This document shows positions 23,934-31,564 of a DNA stretch of 64,000 bases, piece after piece. This DNA is from Eoetvoesiella caeni (GTDB taxonomy: Bacteria > Pseudomonadota > Gammaproteobacteria > Burkholderiales > Burkholderiaceae_B): positions 1 to 64,000 of the forward strand of contig NZ_QNRQ01000005.1 in the NCBI RefSeq assembly GCF_003315175.1. Reading direction: 5' to 3'. Position numbers and translations under genes: made by a program. Below the pieces are notes generated by a model. The model saw nothing but the letters and a program-made list of their open reading frames with translations, ran no database searches and was not told where the DNA came from. Every line of letters begins with the position of its first letter. Within the stretch, counting starts at the first letter, position 1.

Positions 23934-25184
23934 TCAGCTACTGCGCAGAAGGTCGCGCAGCCGGTCGATGTGCTGCCGGGCTACCTCGGGTGGAACCACA
24001 TTGCGCGGTGGCTCAGGCGGTGAATCTCGTGCAGGGGCAGGTGGCGGTGTTGACCCGGCCTGCTTGGCCCAGGCGTTGAACTCGCCACGGATGGCGCGTT
24101 GGATGATGCCGAACAGGTAGCCTGCCGGGTTGCGGATGGTGCTGCCGCGACAGCGATCCGCCCATTCGTCCAGCACGGCCTGGCGTAGCGGGGCATCGAC
24201 CTGCTGCAATGCCACCATGGCGCCGGCCTGCTGCTCTTCCTTCAAGCCGAGGAAGCGATCAGGCAGACGAACTCCCGGCATCGCGCGCACCTGCCCACGC
24301 TCACGCGCGGTAGTACGTACTTCATTAATACGACTACTACGTACAGTACGGTCCTGCTTCGGATTCCGAAGAGTGCCGTCTGACGCGGGTTTCGGCCCTG
24401 CTTCGGAATCCGAAGAGGGGTCATCAGAATTCCGAAGAAGGCTCGGCGCCCCTTCTTCGGAATCGTGAACCCTATCCTCCTGTGGATAACTCTCCTGCGA
24501 CCCAATGCCCTGGTTGGCGAGGCGTTCGGCAAGGACCTGCAGCCGCGAGGGCAACGTGCGGCCGGAGAGCAACGGGTCTTCGGCGATCTCCTTGAGGGTG
24601 TGCAAGCCCACGACCTGAACGGCCCTGGCCGAATGGCCCAGGGCCTGGCTGACGAGCTCCAAGTAGTCCGGGTCGAGCTGCATCGCCTCGAAAGGCGTCA
24701 GGGGCTCATCGTGCAGGACGTAGAGGTTGCCGAGGATGCGCCCGGTCTTGGGGTCACGCCTGCGGCGCACGAGACTCAACCAGCGAGTCAGGCGCAACAG
24801 CGTCAGCGCCCGTGCCACGGTCTCGTGAGAGGCCTGTCCGGCGCAGGGCATTGACGCGAGCCACGGGCGAAGTTGCTCATACGTCGGAAACGCCGTGACC
24901 CCATCCTCGTTGAGCATCATCCGAAAGACTTGCCAGGCATTGCGTTCCAGCGGCGTCAGGCGTCGGTCCAGGAACAGCCGTCGCGGCACGCTCTCGTGCC
25001 GATTGCCGCTGAACAGAAAACCGTCGCCGGTTGCGGAGACAGGAGATGTTGCGGATGCGGGAGCTGGCGCGGACGCGGGCGGGCGAGGTTTCGGTGCAAG
25101 GTCTTTCAGCGCGCTGTCGAACAGATCAGCGAGGGCGACCGGGCCTTGGCGTGGTGCTCGTGGTGCAGCGTCGTCCACGGCCAT
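23934..25184 (-). CDS. STY4528 family pathogenicity-island/ICE replication protein
   Basis: A 416-residue protein of the STY4528 family, thought to act in element replication. The N-terminal third (RLFLDRRLTPLERNAWQVFRMMLNE) and the helical region ASHETVARALTLLRLTRWLSLVRRR resemble winged-helix initiator folds. The middle (about residues 230-300) is a low-complexity Ser/Arg/Pro segment, and the C-terminal part contains LPDRFLGLKEEQQAGAMVALQQ and IRNPAGYLFGIIQRAIRGEF. The DNA encoding the low-complexity segment contains a DnaA box and several palindromes, described separately. It starts 3 bp after the DUF2857 gene. Confidence 0.82.
   Translation of the reverse strand: MAVDDAAPRAPRQGPVALADLFDSALKDLAPKPRPPASAPAPASATSPVSATGDGFLFSGNRHESVPRRLFLDRRLTPLERNAWQVFRMMLNEDGVTAFPTYEQLRPWLASMPCAGQASHETVARALTLLRLTRWLSLVRRRRDPKTGRILGNLYVLHDEPLTPFEAMQLDPDYLELVSQALGHSARAVQVVGLHTLKEIAEDPLLSGRTLPSRLQVLAERLANQGIGSQESYPQEDRVHDSEEGAPSLLRNSDDPSSDSEAGPKPASDGTLRNPKQDRTVRSSRINEVRTTARERGQVRAMPGVRLPDRFLGLKEEQQAGAMVALQQVDAPLRQAVLDEWADRCRGSTIRNPAGYLFGIIQRAIRGEFNAWAKQAGSTPPPAPARDSPPEPPRNVVPPEVARQHIDRLRDLLRSS
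24312..24489. other. Origin-like repeat cluster inside the STY4528 gene
   Basis: Within 178 bp lie the palindrome AGTACGTACT (24312-24321) and ATTAAT, two perfect 15-bp palindromes CTTCGGA-N-TCCGAAG (24357-24371 and 24401-24415), a 13-bp perfect inverted repeat of ATTCCGAAGAAGG (24429-24441 with 24451-24463), and a perfect DnaA box TGTGGATAA (24481-24489). Six CTTCGGA/TCCGAAG half-sites fall within 105 bp. This resembles a plasmid-type origin embedded in its initiator gene. Confidence 0.45.
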
Positions 25185-25187
25185 GAC

Positions 25188-25748
25188 TCAACCCAATCCC
25201 TGATCGATCCAGTTCTTGATCGCAGCCCAGACCACCGACAGCGGCAGTTCCATGCCTTCGGCGAGGTCCATTGCCGCATCAAGAACCGAGGTCTCATCCT
25301 CCAGCTCGACATTCCTGCTGCTGGTCACGGCCTTCCAGCGTCGCCACAGCTCGGTGTCCTGCTCCTCGTCCAGAACCGGATGGCGCCCCTTGCGTTTGGG
25401 CAGGCCGAGAACTTCACGCCGTAGCGCGACTTCCTGGTGCGTCAGCCCATAAAAACGGCTCGCCATTTCCGTACTGGCCCCCAGGCGCAACATGCGATCG
25501 ACGGTGGCGATCTCCTTCTCCACGTCCTGCGCCTGTTTGAGCAATCGCCGGAGCACTTCCCGGTTCACCGAGACAGAGCACCACGAGACGCTGGCATTGG
25601 CCAGTACGCTGATCAGCGCCGGATGCTTGAGCGCATCCAATTCTTCCTCACCGAATCCCATCGCCTTGCAGCGGCGCAGTTGCCCGTTGCGCAGATCGTA
25701 GAGCGCCTGCGCGATGACGGCCTGGTTGAGTGGGTTCGGTGCGGACAT
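25188..25748 (-). CDS. DUF2857 domain ICE protein
   Basis: A 186-residue protein of the DUF2857 family, found next to parB and the STY4528 gene in related ICEs. It looks like a DNA-binding regulator: the segment ASTEMASRFYGLTHQEVALRREVLGLPKRKGRHP (about residues 91-124) reads as a helix-turn-helix with a basic extension. In related ICEs the family has been linked to FlhC-like activators by remote similarity; I cannot test that here. It starts 15 bp after parB. Confidence 0.8.
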   Translation of the reverse strand: MSAPNPLNQAVIAQALYDLRNGQLRRCKAMGFGEEELDALKHPALISVLANASVSWCSVSVNREVLRRLLKQAQDVEKEIATVDRMLRLGASTEMASRFYGLTHQEVALRREVLGLPKRKGRHPVLDEEQDTELWRRWKAVTSSRNVELEDETSVLDAAMDLAEGMELPLSVVWAAIKNWIDQGLG

Positions 25749-25763
25749 GCGGGCCTCCCTCGC

Positions 25764-27428
25764 TCAGGTCCCAGGACCGAGAGCGCCGGCTTCCAGATCC
25801 AGCAGGCGCCGGGCCAGCCGCAGCAGACGAAACAGCTTGACCAGCGCGGTGTCGCTCAATCGCCGGGCCCCGTCGGCATGACGTTGGCCTTGGCCGTGCA
25901 ACAGCGCTGGCAGGTCGGTGACGAAGTGCCCGCCGTCCAAGCCCACGTCGGCCGACTGCTGACCGGCCAGGGAAACCAGCAGCGCGAGCACGGCACGTGC
26001 GAGCGGCGACGAAACCTGGGTCGGGGCACGACACGCGAACCCGATGCCATCTGAACGATCCTCGACACACGCGTCCAGGTCGACCTCGCCCGCGATCTCG
26101 CGCGCGAACTGCGCGATGTGGACGCGCAGGCGGCCGGGTGCGTCGAGACCTGGGTCGATATGCCAGATGTCCGAGATGGGATAGAGGCCACCGGCCTGCA
26201 CGGGAATCGACTGCAGCACGTTGGCCGAGAAGTCGGGCGGAAGCGCATCGCCCAACTGGTCGGCGACCATGCGCTGGATGGACTGGAGCCGCTGCGTCGT
26301 GGGTGCCGGAGAGACGATGTGCTCGTCAAGTAGATCGCCAGCCGCTGCCGCAGGGGTGGCTGCGGATGCCTCACGCGGGGCCGCATCGTCCTGGGGCCTT
26401 GTCGGCGCGGCGGCAGAGTGGCCTGCAGAATGTGCTGCTGTGGCGGGGGACGGTGCCGGTTCAATCGGCGGCCGTGCGATGGCCCCAGGCTCAGGCAATG
26501 CCGGCGGCGCCGATGGCGGGGTTGGGTCGCTGACCAGGGCGCGGTGGCGGCTCTCGGATTCGGTCAGGTCCAGGGCAAGCACGTCGTAGTCGATGCCCAG
26601 CAGCTCGGACATCTGACCGATCAACTCGTCCTGCACACGCTGCGGCGAGAACTCGTCGGCCTGGGTATCGAACTGCGACAGCACTTCTTGGAAGAAACTG
26701 TCGAAGTCGAGCGGCAGGGAGCGGCCCTTGGCATAGTGCTCCCACGTGCGCTCACTGGCCTTGCGCATGACCGACAGCCGCTCGACCTGGTGGCGACCGA
26801 GGCCACCATACAGCACGGTCGGGATCGCAGGCAGCAGGTAGCGCACCGCATCGGCCATGCGGCTGATGTGTGACTGCTGCACGGGGAAGCCGTCGGCGCC
26901 CAAGCGACGGGCCAGCTCGGACTGGCTCAAGGTCGTGCTGCTTTCCGCTTCATAGAACTCGCGCGCCTTCTCGACGCCGAGGGCGCGCTCGATGAACGTC
27001 AAGCCGCCACGCAGTTCGTTCTCGGCGAGGTGCCCGGTCAGCGCGACGATCTCCCCGCGCGCAGGCCACGGCCGGAACAGGCACGATATGCGGAAGAAGC
27101 GCTCGTCCTTCGTTTCTGTCCAGAGTTCGCGCAGGATCGCCAGCCTGGTGTTGCCGCCGTTGCGGATGATGTAGTGCGCCTCGCCAGGACGGCGTGTGAT
27201 GGCTGGCGCCGCATCCAGGCCGCGCTCGCGGATGGAGGCCTTGATTTCATCGTAGGCCGAGTTGCGCTTTTTGCGGGGATCGTGGTCGTAGGGCCGCAAC
27301 TGGTCCAGCGTCACGACCATCGGCGTGTCGGCGATGGGGTCACTCAAAGCCGTGGCCGATGGCCCACTGCGCTCGAACCCGGCGGCAAGCAGCTTGCCGG
27401 CCATGTCCTGGGAGGTCATCTCAGCCAT
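25764..27428 (-). CDS. parB: ParB-family partition/nuclease-like protein
   Basis: A 554-residue ParB-family protein. The ParB/Srx nucleotide-binding domain includes LDQLRPYDHDPRKK (about residues 40-53) and the RNGGNTRLAILREL box (about 90-103, related to the GERRxRA motif). A helix-turn-helix region follows (LSQSELARRLGADGFPVQQSHISRM, near 170-195). The long Pro/Ala-rich linker (about 300-360) and an ICE-specific C-terminal domain make it much larger than chromosomal ParB. The start at 27428 overlaps the HicA-like gene by 8 bp. It probably stabilises the excised ICE with ParA. Confidence 0.88.
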   Translation of the reverse strand: MAEMTSQDMAGKLLAAGFERSGPSATALSDPIADTPMVVTLDQLRPYDHDPRKKRNSAYDEIKASIRERGLDAAPAITRRPGEAHYIIRNGGNTRLAILRELWTETKDERFFRISCLFRPWPARGEIVALTGHLAENELRGGLTFIERALGVEKAREFYEAESSTTLSQSELARRLGADGFPVQQSHISRMADAVRYLLPAIPTVLYGGLGRHQVERLSVMRKASERTWEHYAKGRSLPLDFDSFFQEVLSQFDTQADEFSPQRVQDELIGQMSELLGIDYDVLALDLTESESRHRALVSDPTPPSAPPALPEPGAIARPPIEPAPSPATAAHSAGHSAAAPTRPQDDAAPREASAATPAAAAGDLLDEHIVSPAPTTQRLQSIQRMVADQLGDALPPDFSANVLQSIPVQAGGLYPISDIWHIDPGLDAPGRLRVHIAQFAREIAGEVDLDACVEDRSDGIGFACRAPTQVSSPLARAVLALLVSLAGQQSADVGLDGGHFVTDLPALLHGQGQRHADGARRLSDTALVKLFRLLRLARRLLDLEAGALGPGT

Positions 27429-27681
27429 GGCCGCATCCCTCGGCGTTGGCGGGCCGGGCCATGCGGGCCTCGCGCTCGGCTCGGCGGATCTGCGCACGGG
27501 CATTGAGGTCTGCCCGGTAATCGCTCGCTGTCGAGCTGGTGTAGATGGCGGCGCAGCCGGTCTTGGTGAATTTGAGGTGTCCACCCCGAGTACGTTTGAC
27601 GTGCCAGCCTTCGCTCACCGCAAACTCGATCAGGGCGCGCAGTCGCTTGTGGCCACGGGACAGTTCATGTGCGCTCGCCAC
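27421..27681 (-). CDS. HicA-fold-like small protein between parA and parB
   Basis: An 86-residue protein that starts at a GTG (27681) inside the parA 3' end (17-bp overlap) and ends inside the parB start (8-bp overlap). The core (LRALIEFAVSEGWHVKRTR, then GGHLKFTKTG) resembles the double-stranded RNA-binding-like fold of HicA toxins, including the histidine after GG; the ending TASDYRADLNARAQIRRAE also fits. No HicB antitoxin gene follows. In ICEclc a small gene called shi next to parA affects host-cell division in transfer-competent cells; this gene may correspond, but that is an inference from position only. Confidence 0.65.
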   Translation of the reverse strand: MASAHELSRGHKRLRALIEFAVSEGWHVKRTRGGHLKFTKTGCAAIYTSSTASDYRADLNARAQIRRAEREARMARPANAEGCGHG

Positions 27682-28540
27682 GGGACCTCCCGGTTTCAAT
27701 AGAACGTGGAGGACGGCCGGACACGCGGGCGAATCTGTCTTGCCACTGCGGGAACAGTTCGCCGGCGAGCGTGCGCATGGTGTCGAGCGCAGCGGGCGCA
27801 ACTCTGCCTGGTGGCTGTCGATACTCGACGCGATGCACCGGCATGCCGCGGGTTGCAGCGCGCGGATAGGCTTCGATGGCCGGCACGTCGGTGCCCAGCA
27901 CGCGGATGCCCGTGTGATCCTGAAATAGGTCGTGCAGCGCCTGCTGGATCATGCGTGCGTTGGCGGACACGGGGTGGACACGATTGATGAGTAGGTGCAG
28001 CGGTGGCGGTTCGATGCCAAGGTGCCGATACGGCGCGATGTCCTCCAGCAACTGCATGGTGCCGCGCCGCAGTTCGCGGGCCGCAAGGATTTCCGGGGTC
28101 ACGGGTGACAGCGCCAGGCCGGAGGCGAGCACCGCCATCTCCAACAGCACCGAGCGCGCGCCTTGGGTGTCGATTAGCACCAGGTCATAGAGCGGCGCCA
28201 GCGCCGGCAGCAGGTGGCGCAACCGCAGGCGCCCGTCTGGCGCGTGCAGCAGCAAGGTGTTCAGTTCACCCCGGTGGTCGTTCGAGAGCACCAGGTCCAG
28301 GCCCGCGATGATGGTGCGGGACACGAGCTGGTCGAGACCGCGCTCGTTGAACGCCAGCAGCTCATAGATGCCGCCGGGCGCGCGGTGAGCCAGATCGTAG
28401 TAGGAGGACAAGGTGGGCTGCACGTCGAGATCGAGCAGCAGCACGCGCAGCCCCGCGTCCGCGGCGAGCCCGCCGAGGTTGGCGGCCGTGGTCGTCTTGC
28501 CGACGCCACCTTTCGTTGAAATGATGGATACGACCTGCAT
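27665..28540 (-). CDS. parA: ParA-family partition ATPase
   Basis: A 291-residue deviant-Walker ATPase. The P-loop KGGVGKTT is at residues 10-17, with the signature lysine; Walker A' VLLLDLDVQPTLSSYY near 33-48 and Walker B LVLIDTQGA near 120-128. It probably positions or stabilises the ICE during replication and may also influence transfer competence. It is the first gene of a tightly overlapping parA/HicA-like/parB unit, 42 bp after the AlpA-like gene. Confidence 0.92.
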   Translation of the reverse strand: MQVVSIISTKGGVGKTTTAANLGGLAADAGLRVLLLDLDVQPTLSSYYDLAHRAPGGIYELLAFNERGLDQLVSRTIIAGLDLVLSNDHRGELNTLLLHAPDGRLRLRHLLPALAPLYDLVLIDTQGARSVLLEMAVLASGLALSPVTPEILAARELRRGTMQLLEDIAPYRHLGIEPPPLHLLINRVHPVSANARMIQQALHDLFQDHTGIRVLGTDVPAIEAYPRAATRGMPVHRVEYRQPPGRVAPAALDTMRTLAGELFPQWQDRFARVSGRPPRSIETGRSRGERT

Positions 28541-28582
28541 GGCGCTCTCCGTTTGGCGATGGGAAGTCCGAGGGGGAGCGAG

Positions 28583-28795
28583 TCAGGTGCGGTTGTTAAG
28601 GCGTTCGGCGATCCACTGATCGATCTCGACCGAATCCCAGCCCACCGCGCGCACGCCAAGGCGCAACGCCTGTGGAAACTGGCGCTTCTTCATCAGGTTG
28701 TAGATGTGGGCGCGTTTGAAGCCGGACTTCGCTTCAACTTCATCGAGCCGCAGGATGCGGCGCTCGTGCGGTGGCAGTACAGGTACTTGCGACAT
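28583..28795 (-). CDS. alpA: AlpA-family helix-turn-helix regulator
   Basis: A 70-residue AlpA/MerR-like DNA-binding protein (RILRLDEVEAKSGFKRAHIYNLMKKRQFPQ, and VGWDSVEIDQWIAERLNNR at the C-terminus). Such proteins regulate excision or replication genes of mobile elements. I chose the ATG at 28795, placed 8 nt after AGGAG; a GTG at 28804 is also in frame. It lies immediately upstream of parA and could regulate the parA unit. Confidence 0.87.
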   Translation of the reverse strand: MSQVPVLPPHERRILRLDEVEAKSGFKRAHIYNLMKKRQFPQALRLGVRAVGWDSVEIDQWIAERLNNRT

Positions 28796-28913
28796 GGCGG
28801 TCACTCCTGAACGCTCAGTGGCGTTTGTTGGCGTGACCTCTATTCAATAGACATGGCTGCAAAAAGACATTGCAAATGCAATCTCCGAGACTGCACATAC
28901 AAGATGGAAGAAT

Positions 28914-29660
28914 TCACGCGGCTGCGCTACGCACATTCTTCCTGGCGTTGGCGAACTTGCCGTTCAAGGTTCGCTCCGTGATGCCCATGGTGCCGCCATA
29001 GTGGGCGAGCAATGCGGTGACGATGGCCTCCTGCGTCTTGAAGCTGGAGTACGGCACACCCGATGGGGATTGACCCAGCATCAGCGTCAGCATGCCACCG
29101 ATGATGTTCAGGTACGTGGTCTCCGCTCGATCACTGATCGCGCACTGCTTGGATGCCAACAGCACCGCGGACTGCTTGAGCAAGGCTTCGTGTTGCGCTT
29201 GAAGTTTGCGCATCTCACGCCGGCTATGGTCCAGCGCGGCCTGCAGAGCCTGCCGTTCCAGCAGGATTGCCTGTCCTGTTTCCAGGGTGATGGAGGGATG
29301 CGCCATGCGCTCGCTGCGGCTGAACAGGAATCCGGGTCGATGCTCAGGATAGTGAGTGCGCATCCAGCGTTTCAGATCGACGTGGCGGATGGTCAGATCG
29401 GGTGAACTCACCAACTCTGGGTCATTGAGCGTGATCCCGTTCTTGCCAAAGGGCAGTTCCGAGTTGAGGATGCCGTCGTAGATGCGTTCCGAGTACAGCC
29501 GACACTCGTTCCATCGCGGGCAGTCCAATGTCTGCGGCAGGCACCGCGGTGATGCGATCGAGGCGAGGATCGACGCCTTGTACCGCAACAACCCAGCCCA
29601 CCGTATGGCAGCTTCGATGGGACGATAGAACACCTTTGATAATGGTGGCTCCTTGTGCAT
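28914..29660 (-). CDS. ICE right-end protein of unknown function, 248 aa
   Basis: The product starts MHKEPPLSKVFYRPIEAAIRW and has two visible regions: an N-terminal domain with Cys and Trp residues (PQTLDCPRWNECRLYSERI), then a coiled-coil segment (LLERQALQAALDHSRREMRKLQAQHEALLKQ split over about residues 130-165). A C-terminal conserved region follows (SFKTQEAIVTALLAHYGGTMGITERTL). Homologues occur at the same position near the right end of related elements, often with arbitrary annotations. A good AAAGGAG site precedes the ATG at 29660, and a 16-bp inverted repeat lies 75 bp upstream. Confidence 0.7.
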   Translation of the reverse strand: MHKEPPLSKVFYRPIEAAIRWAGLLRYKASILASIASPRCLPQTLDCPRWNECRLYSERIYDGILNSELPFGKNGITLNDPELVSSPDLTIRHVDLKRWMRTHYPEHRPGFLFSRSERMAHPSITLETGQAILLERQALQAALDHSRREMRKLQAQHEALLKQSAVLLASKQCAISDRAETTYLNIIGGMLTLMLGQSPSGVPYSSFKTQEAIVTALLAHYGGTMGITERTLNGKFANARKNVRSAAA

Positions 29661-30391
29661 GTTTTCGTCTCCTTTCGGAAGCGCTACATCACCGGCTCCT
29701 TTCTCGCCCTGCCAAGGGCTGTTGTGTCGTTATGCCTGTGGCGGATGCCAGGGACGAATGCCCCGGAACGTGGGCGGACGAGATCATGGCATCCGCCACA
29801 GGTGGCCCTCTCTTGCTCAATGTGCAAGAATCGACCAGTTGCCGGCCCGTCGAGTAACAAGGAAGAAGCACGCTCGACAATGGCGCTCACGGTGCCAGCG
29901 TCATGGGGTGCGTCAGGCGTATCAAGACCGATTCGCTATGGTCTGATATCCCTACGGTTTCACAAGTCGCGCTGGGGCGCAGTCGTTGCTCAACGTCCAG
30001 AGGGACGCAGAGAAAACCGCGCGTGTGATGCTTGTTCTGGCATCCTGATATATCGACATAGCATCCAGCGATCCTGGGCTGTGGCCAGTTTGAGGCTGTT
30101 GCGCGCCGCTCCCACACGGTCGCCAGCTGACCAGGTGATGTGAACATGCGCCCCATCTTTCCTTGCTCGCCGCTTGGCCTTCATCACGAACAGCCTTGGG
30201 CTGTGGTGCGCACGGCATCAAACCAAGCGCGGTCTCAACGTTCGATGCTGATGCCATTCCTGACGCAAGGAGACCTGAGTGTCGAGCGGCGTTGCAGGGG
30301 CGGGCCTCTGGTAGCCGTGTATTCTGCGTCGGTTGTCAGGGGATGAAATGGCAGTCCTTGGACGCTGATGGAAGTTGTTGGATGAGTTTTG
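29661..30391. other. Non-coding right-end region of the ICE
   Basis: About 730 bp with open frames on both strands, none of which has a convincing ribosome-binding site, codon pattern or recognisable product. Besides the inverted repeat at 29735-29802 I see no further gene. The region probably holds right-end recombination and regulatory sites. Confidence 0.5.
29735..29802. repeat. Perfect 16-bp inverted repeat near the ICE right end
   Basis: CCTGTGGCGGATGCCA (29735-29750) and TGGCATCCGCCACAGG (29787-29802) are exact reverse complements separated by 36 nt. It lies upstream of the 248-aa gene. No U-tract follows on either strand, so an operator or recombination accessory site is more likely than a terminator. 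Confidence 0.65.
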
Positions 30392-30420
30392 TTGCCGAGG
30401 GCGAAGAACAAGGCTATAAT
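30392..30420 (+). promoter_or_regulatory. Outward-facing sigma70-type promoter at the ICE right end
   Basis: TTGCCG (30392-30397) and a perfect TATAAT (30415-30420) are separated by 17 bp, the optimum spacing. It points across the right attachment site. ICEclc has a comparable outward promoter (Pcirc) that drives the integrase gene once the ends are joined in the excised circle. The RNA would begin around 30427 with a hairpin CTTCGC/GCGAAG (30427-30449). Confidence 0.65.
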
Positions 30421-30490
30421 TCAGGCCTTCGCTGCTCACGGCGGCGAAGAATGTGATTGGGAAACAAGGATTTAGCGCCCTAGTGCCTGT

Positions 30491-30506
30491 CTCGTCTCCC
30501 GCTCCA
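30491..30506 (+). other. attR: Right attachment site (attR), 3' end of tRNA-Gly
   Basis: CTCGTCTCCCGCTCCA matches the 3' end of betaproteobacterial tRNA-Gly(GCC), the usual target of ICEclc-type integrases. Only the 3' 16 nt are present and no tRNA body precedes them, so this is the repeat left by integration; the intact tRNA-Gly should lie at the other end of the ICE, outside the window. Confidence 0.8.
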
Positions 30507-30512
30507 GAATTT

Positions 30513-30544
30513 AAAAGGGCCGAACTTCTGTTCGGCCCTTTTTA
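30513..30544 (+). terminator. Strong intrinsic terminator of the original tRNA-Gly locus
   Basis: AAAAGGGCCGAAC (30513-30525) and GTTCGGCCCTTTT (30530-30542) form a perfect 13-bp stem with a TTCT loop and a T-run. It starts 7 bp after the tRNA 3'-end repeat and belongs to the chromosome: insertion has separated it from its tRNA gene. Confidence 0.9.
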
Positions 30545-30620
30545 CGTTTTCGGCCTCCATTGCGTCTGCCTCTTGTTGGCATAGCTTAAATCCATCAACG
30601 AACTGACAAACCACGGCAAT

Positions 30621-31196
30621 TCATTGCCGCTCGCGCAGCCGCCTTTTGCGCGTCCAGCGTGTCTTTAAAATCCACACACCGCTTATAACGAAGTAAGCTG
30701 TCAACCCGCTTACCGTAGCGACGACAGCCAGTCCAACGACCAAGGGCTTGCCTGCTGACTTCAAGCGCTGCCATGCGCGGCGCATATGGTCAATAAAACC
30801 ATTTGCCTGAACAGGCTGGTCCTGAACCTTGGCCAGCACGGCCAGCACCTCTGCTTCTGTTGCGGGCTTTTCGCCCAAAATAACCTTGCCCAAACGGTAG
30901 GCACCATAATAGACGGGCCCGAATGTGACTGGATTGGTCACGAACGTTGCCGCCGCGGCCACAGGCAAATTGGCCCGCAATGCCACGGCGGCAGCGGCGG
31001 AAATGGGAATCTGAGCCAACGGCACCAGCAGCCCGAAGAAAATCCCAAGCGCGACGCCCAGGGCAATTCCGCGCCGGCTCACGCGCCAGAGCCGCGGATC
31101 GTTCAGCACGGGTCCCATCCACTTTAACCAGCGGTTGGACTGCAGGCTGGCGCGGGTGGGTATCCATCGATGTAGCGGTTTTCTCGTACGGACCAA
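30621..31196 (-). CDS. DUF2062 domain membrane protein
   Basis: A 191-residue inner-membrane protein of the DUF2062 family (RRGIALGVALGIFFGLLVPLAQIPISAAAAVALRAN split over about residues 41-76; FVTNPVTFGPVYYGAYRLG near 84-102). At least three hydrophobic segments are visible, the last near 150-175, followed by a basic tail. It is the first chromosomal gene outside the ICE and faces it. Role unknown; the family is widespread in proteobacteria. Confidence 0.85.
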   Translation of the reverse strand: MVRTRKPLHRWIPTRASLQSNRWLKWMGPVLNDPRLWRVSRRGIALGVALGIFFGLLVPLAQIPISAAAAVALRANLPVAAAATFVTNPVTFGPVYYGAYRLGKVILGEKPATEAEVLAVLAKVQDQPVQANGFIDHMRRAWQRLKSAGKPLVVGLAVVATVSGLTAYFVISGVWILKTRWTRKRRLRERQ

Positions 31197-31243
31197 AGCT
31201 AAAGCCTTTATGCTCAGTGCATTGTCAGGGCCTTTGATTGTAG

Positions 31244-31513
31244 TGGATTGATGCTGGACGCCGCATGTTCAACAGCATCATGCATGTTCTCAATGCGGCA
31301 GTAGACGGAATCGGCCTGGCCTACGTGCCTGAACAACTGGTCTCCCCATACTTGGCCGACGGCCGGCTGAAAGAGGTTCTGGCCAAGTGGTGCCCCTACT
31401 TCCAGGGCTATCATTTGTATTATCCGAATAGACGCCAGGCTTCCCCCGCATTCTCGGCATTCGTCGAAGCGCTGCGGTATCGCGCCGACCCCGCAGCTGG
31501 CGGCACGGCGTGA
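31244..31513 (+). pseudogene. Remnant of a LysR-type regulator (C-terminal effector domain)
   Basis: About 89 codons match the C-terminal end of a LysR substrate-binding domain (NSIMHVLNAAVDGIGLAYVPEQLV, then GRLKEVLAKWCPYFQGYHLYYPNRRQASPAFSAFVEALR). The open frame is closed upstream by a stop at 31241-31243 and no DNA-binding domain precedes it, so about 200 residues are missing. An internal ATG at 31265 is unlikely to give a functional product. Confidence 0.8.
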
Positions 31514-31564
31514 TCCGCCATTCCTATAAAATCCGATGAAGATCGGCGCCTTGAATAAAGCCAT

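Larger units (their letters stand above)
1..30506. mobile_element. Integrative conjugative element (ICEclc/PAGI-2/PFGI-1 family), right portion
   Basis: The gene order parA, parB, DUF2857, STY4528-type replication gene, TIGR03761, DUF3158, ssb, topB, small conserved ICE genes, helicase and pilL is the known backbone of this family. The right end is marked by a 16-bp copy of the tRNA-Gly 3' end at 30491-30506. Backbone genes are on the minus strand and GC-rich. Lower-GC cargo (901-5334) interrupts the backbone between the helicase operon and pilL. The integrase, relaxase and most of the type IV secretion genes would lie to the left, outside the window. Confidence 0.93.

Noticed and set aside
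29655-30143. 162-codon plus-strand open frame at the ICE right end
   Set aside because: It begins on the opposite strand of the 248-aa gene start and crosses the 16-bp inverted repeat; composition and lack of ribosome-binding site argue against coding.
30411-30506. A complete tRNA-Gly gene at the ICE right end
   Set aside because: Only the final 16 nt match; no acceptor, D or anticodon arms can be found upstream.
31265-31513. Intact small LysR-like regulator
   Set aside because: No DNA-binding domain is present and the frame is closed upstream; it is a remnant.
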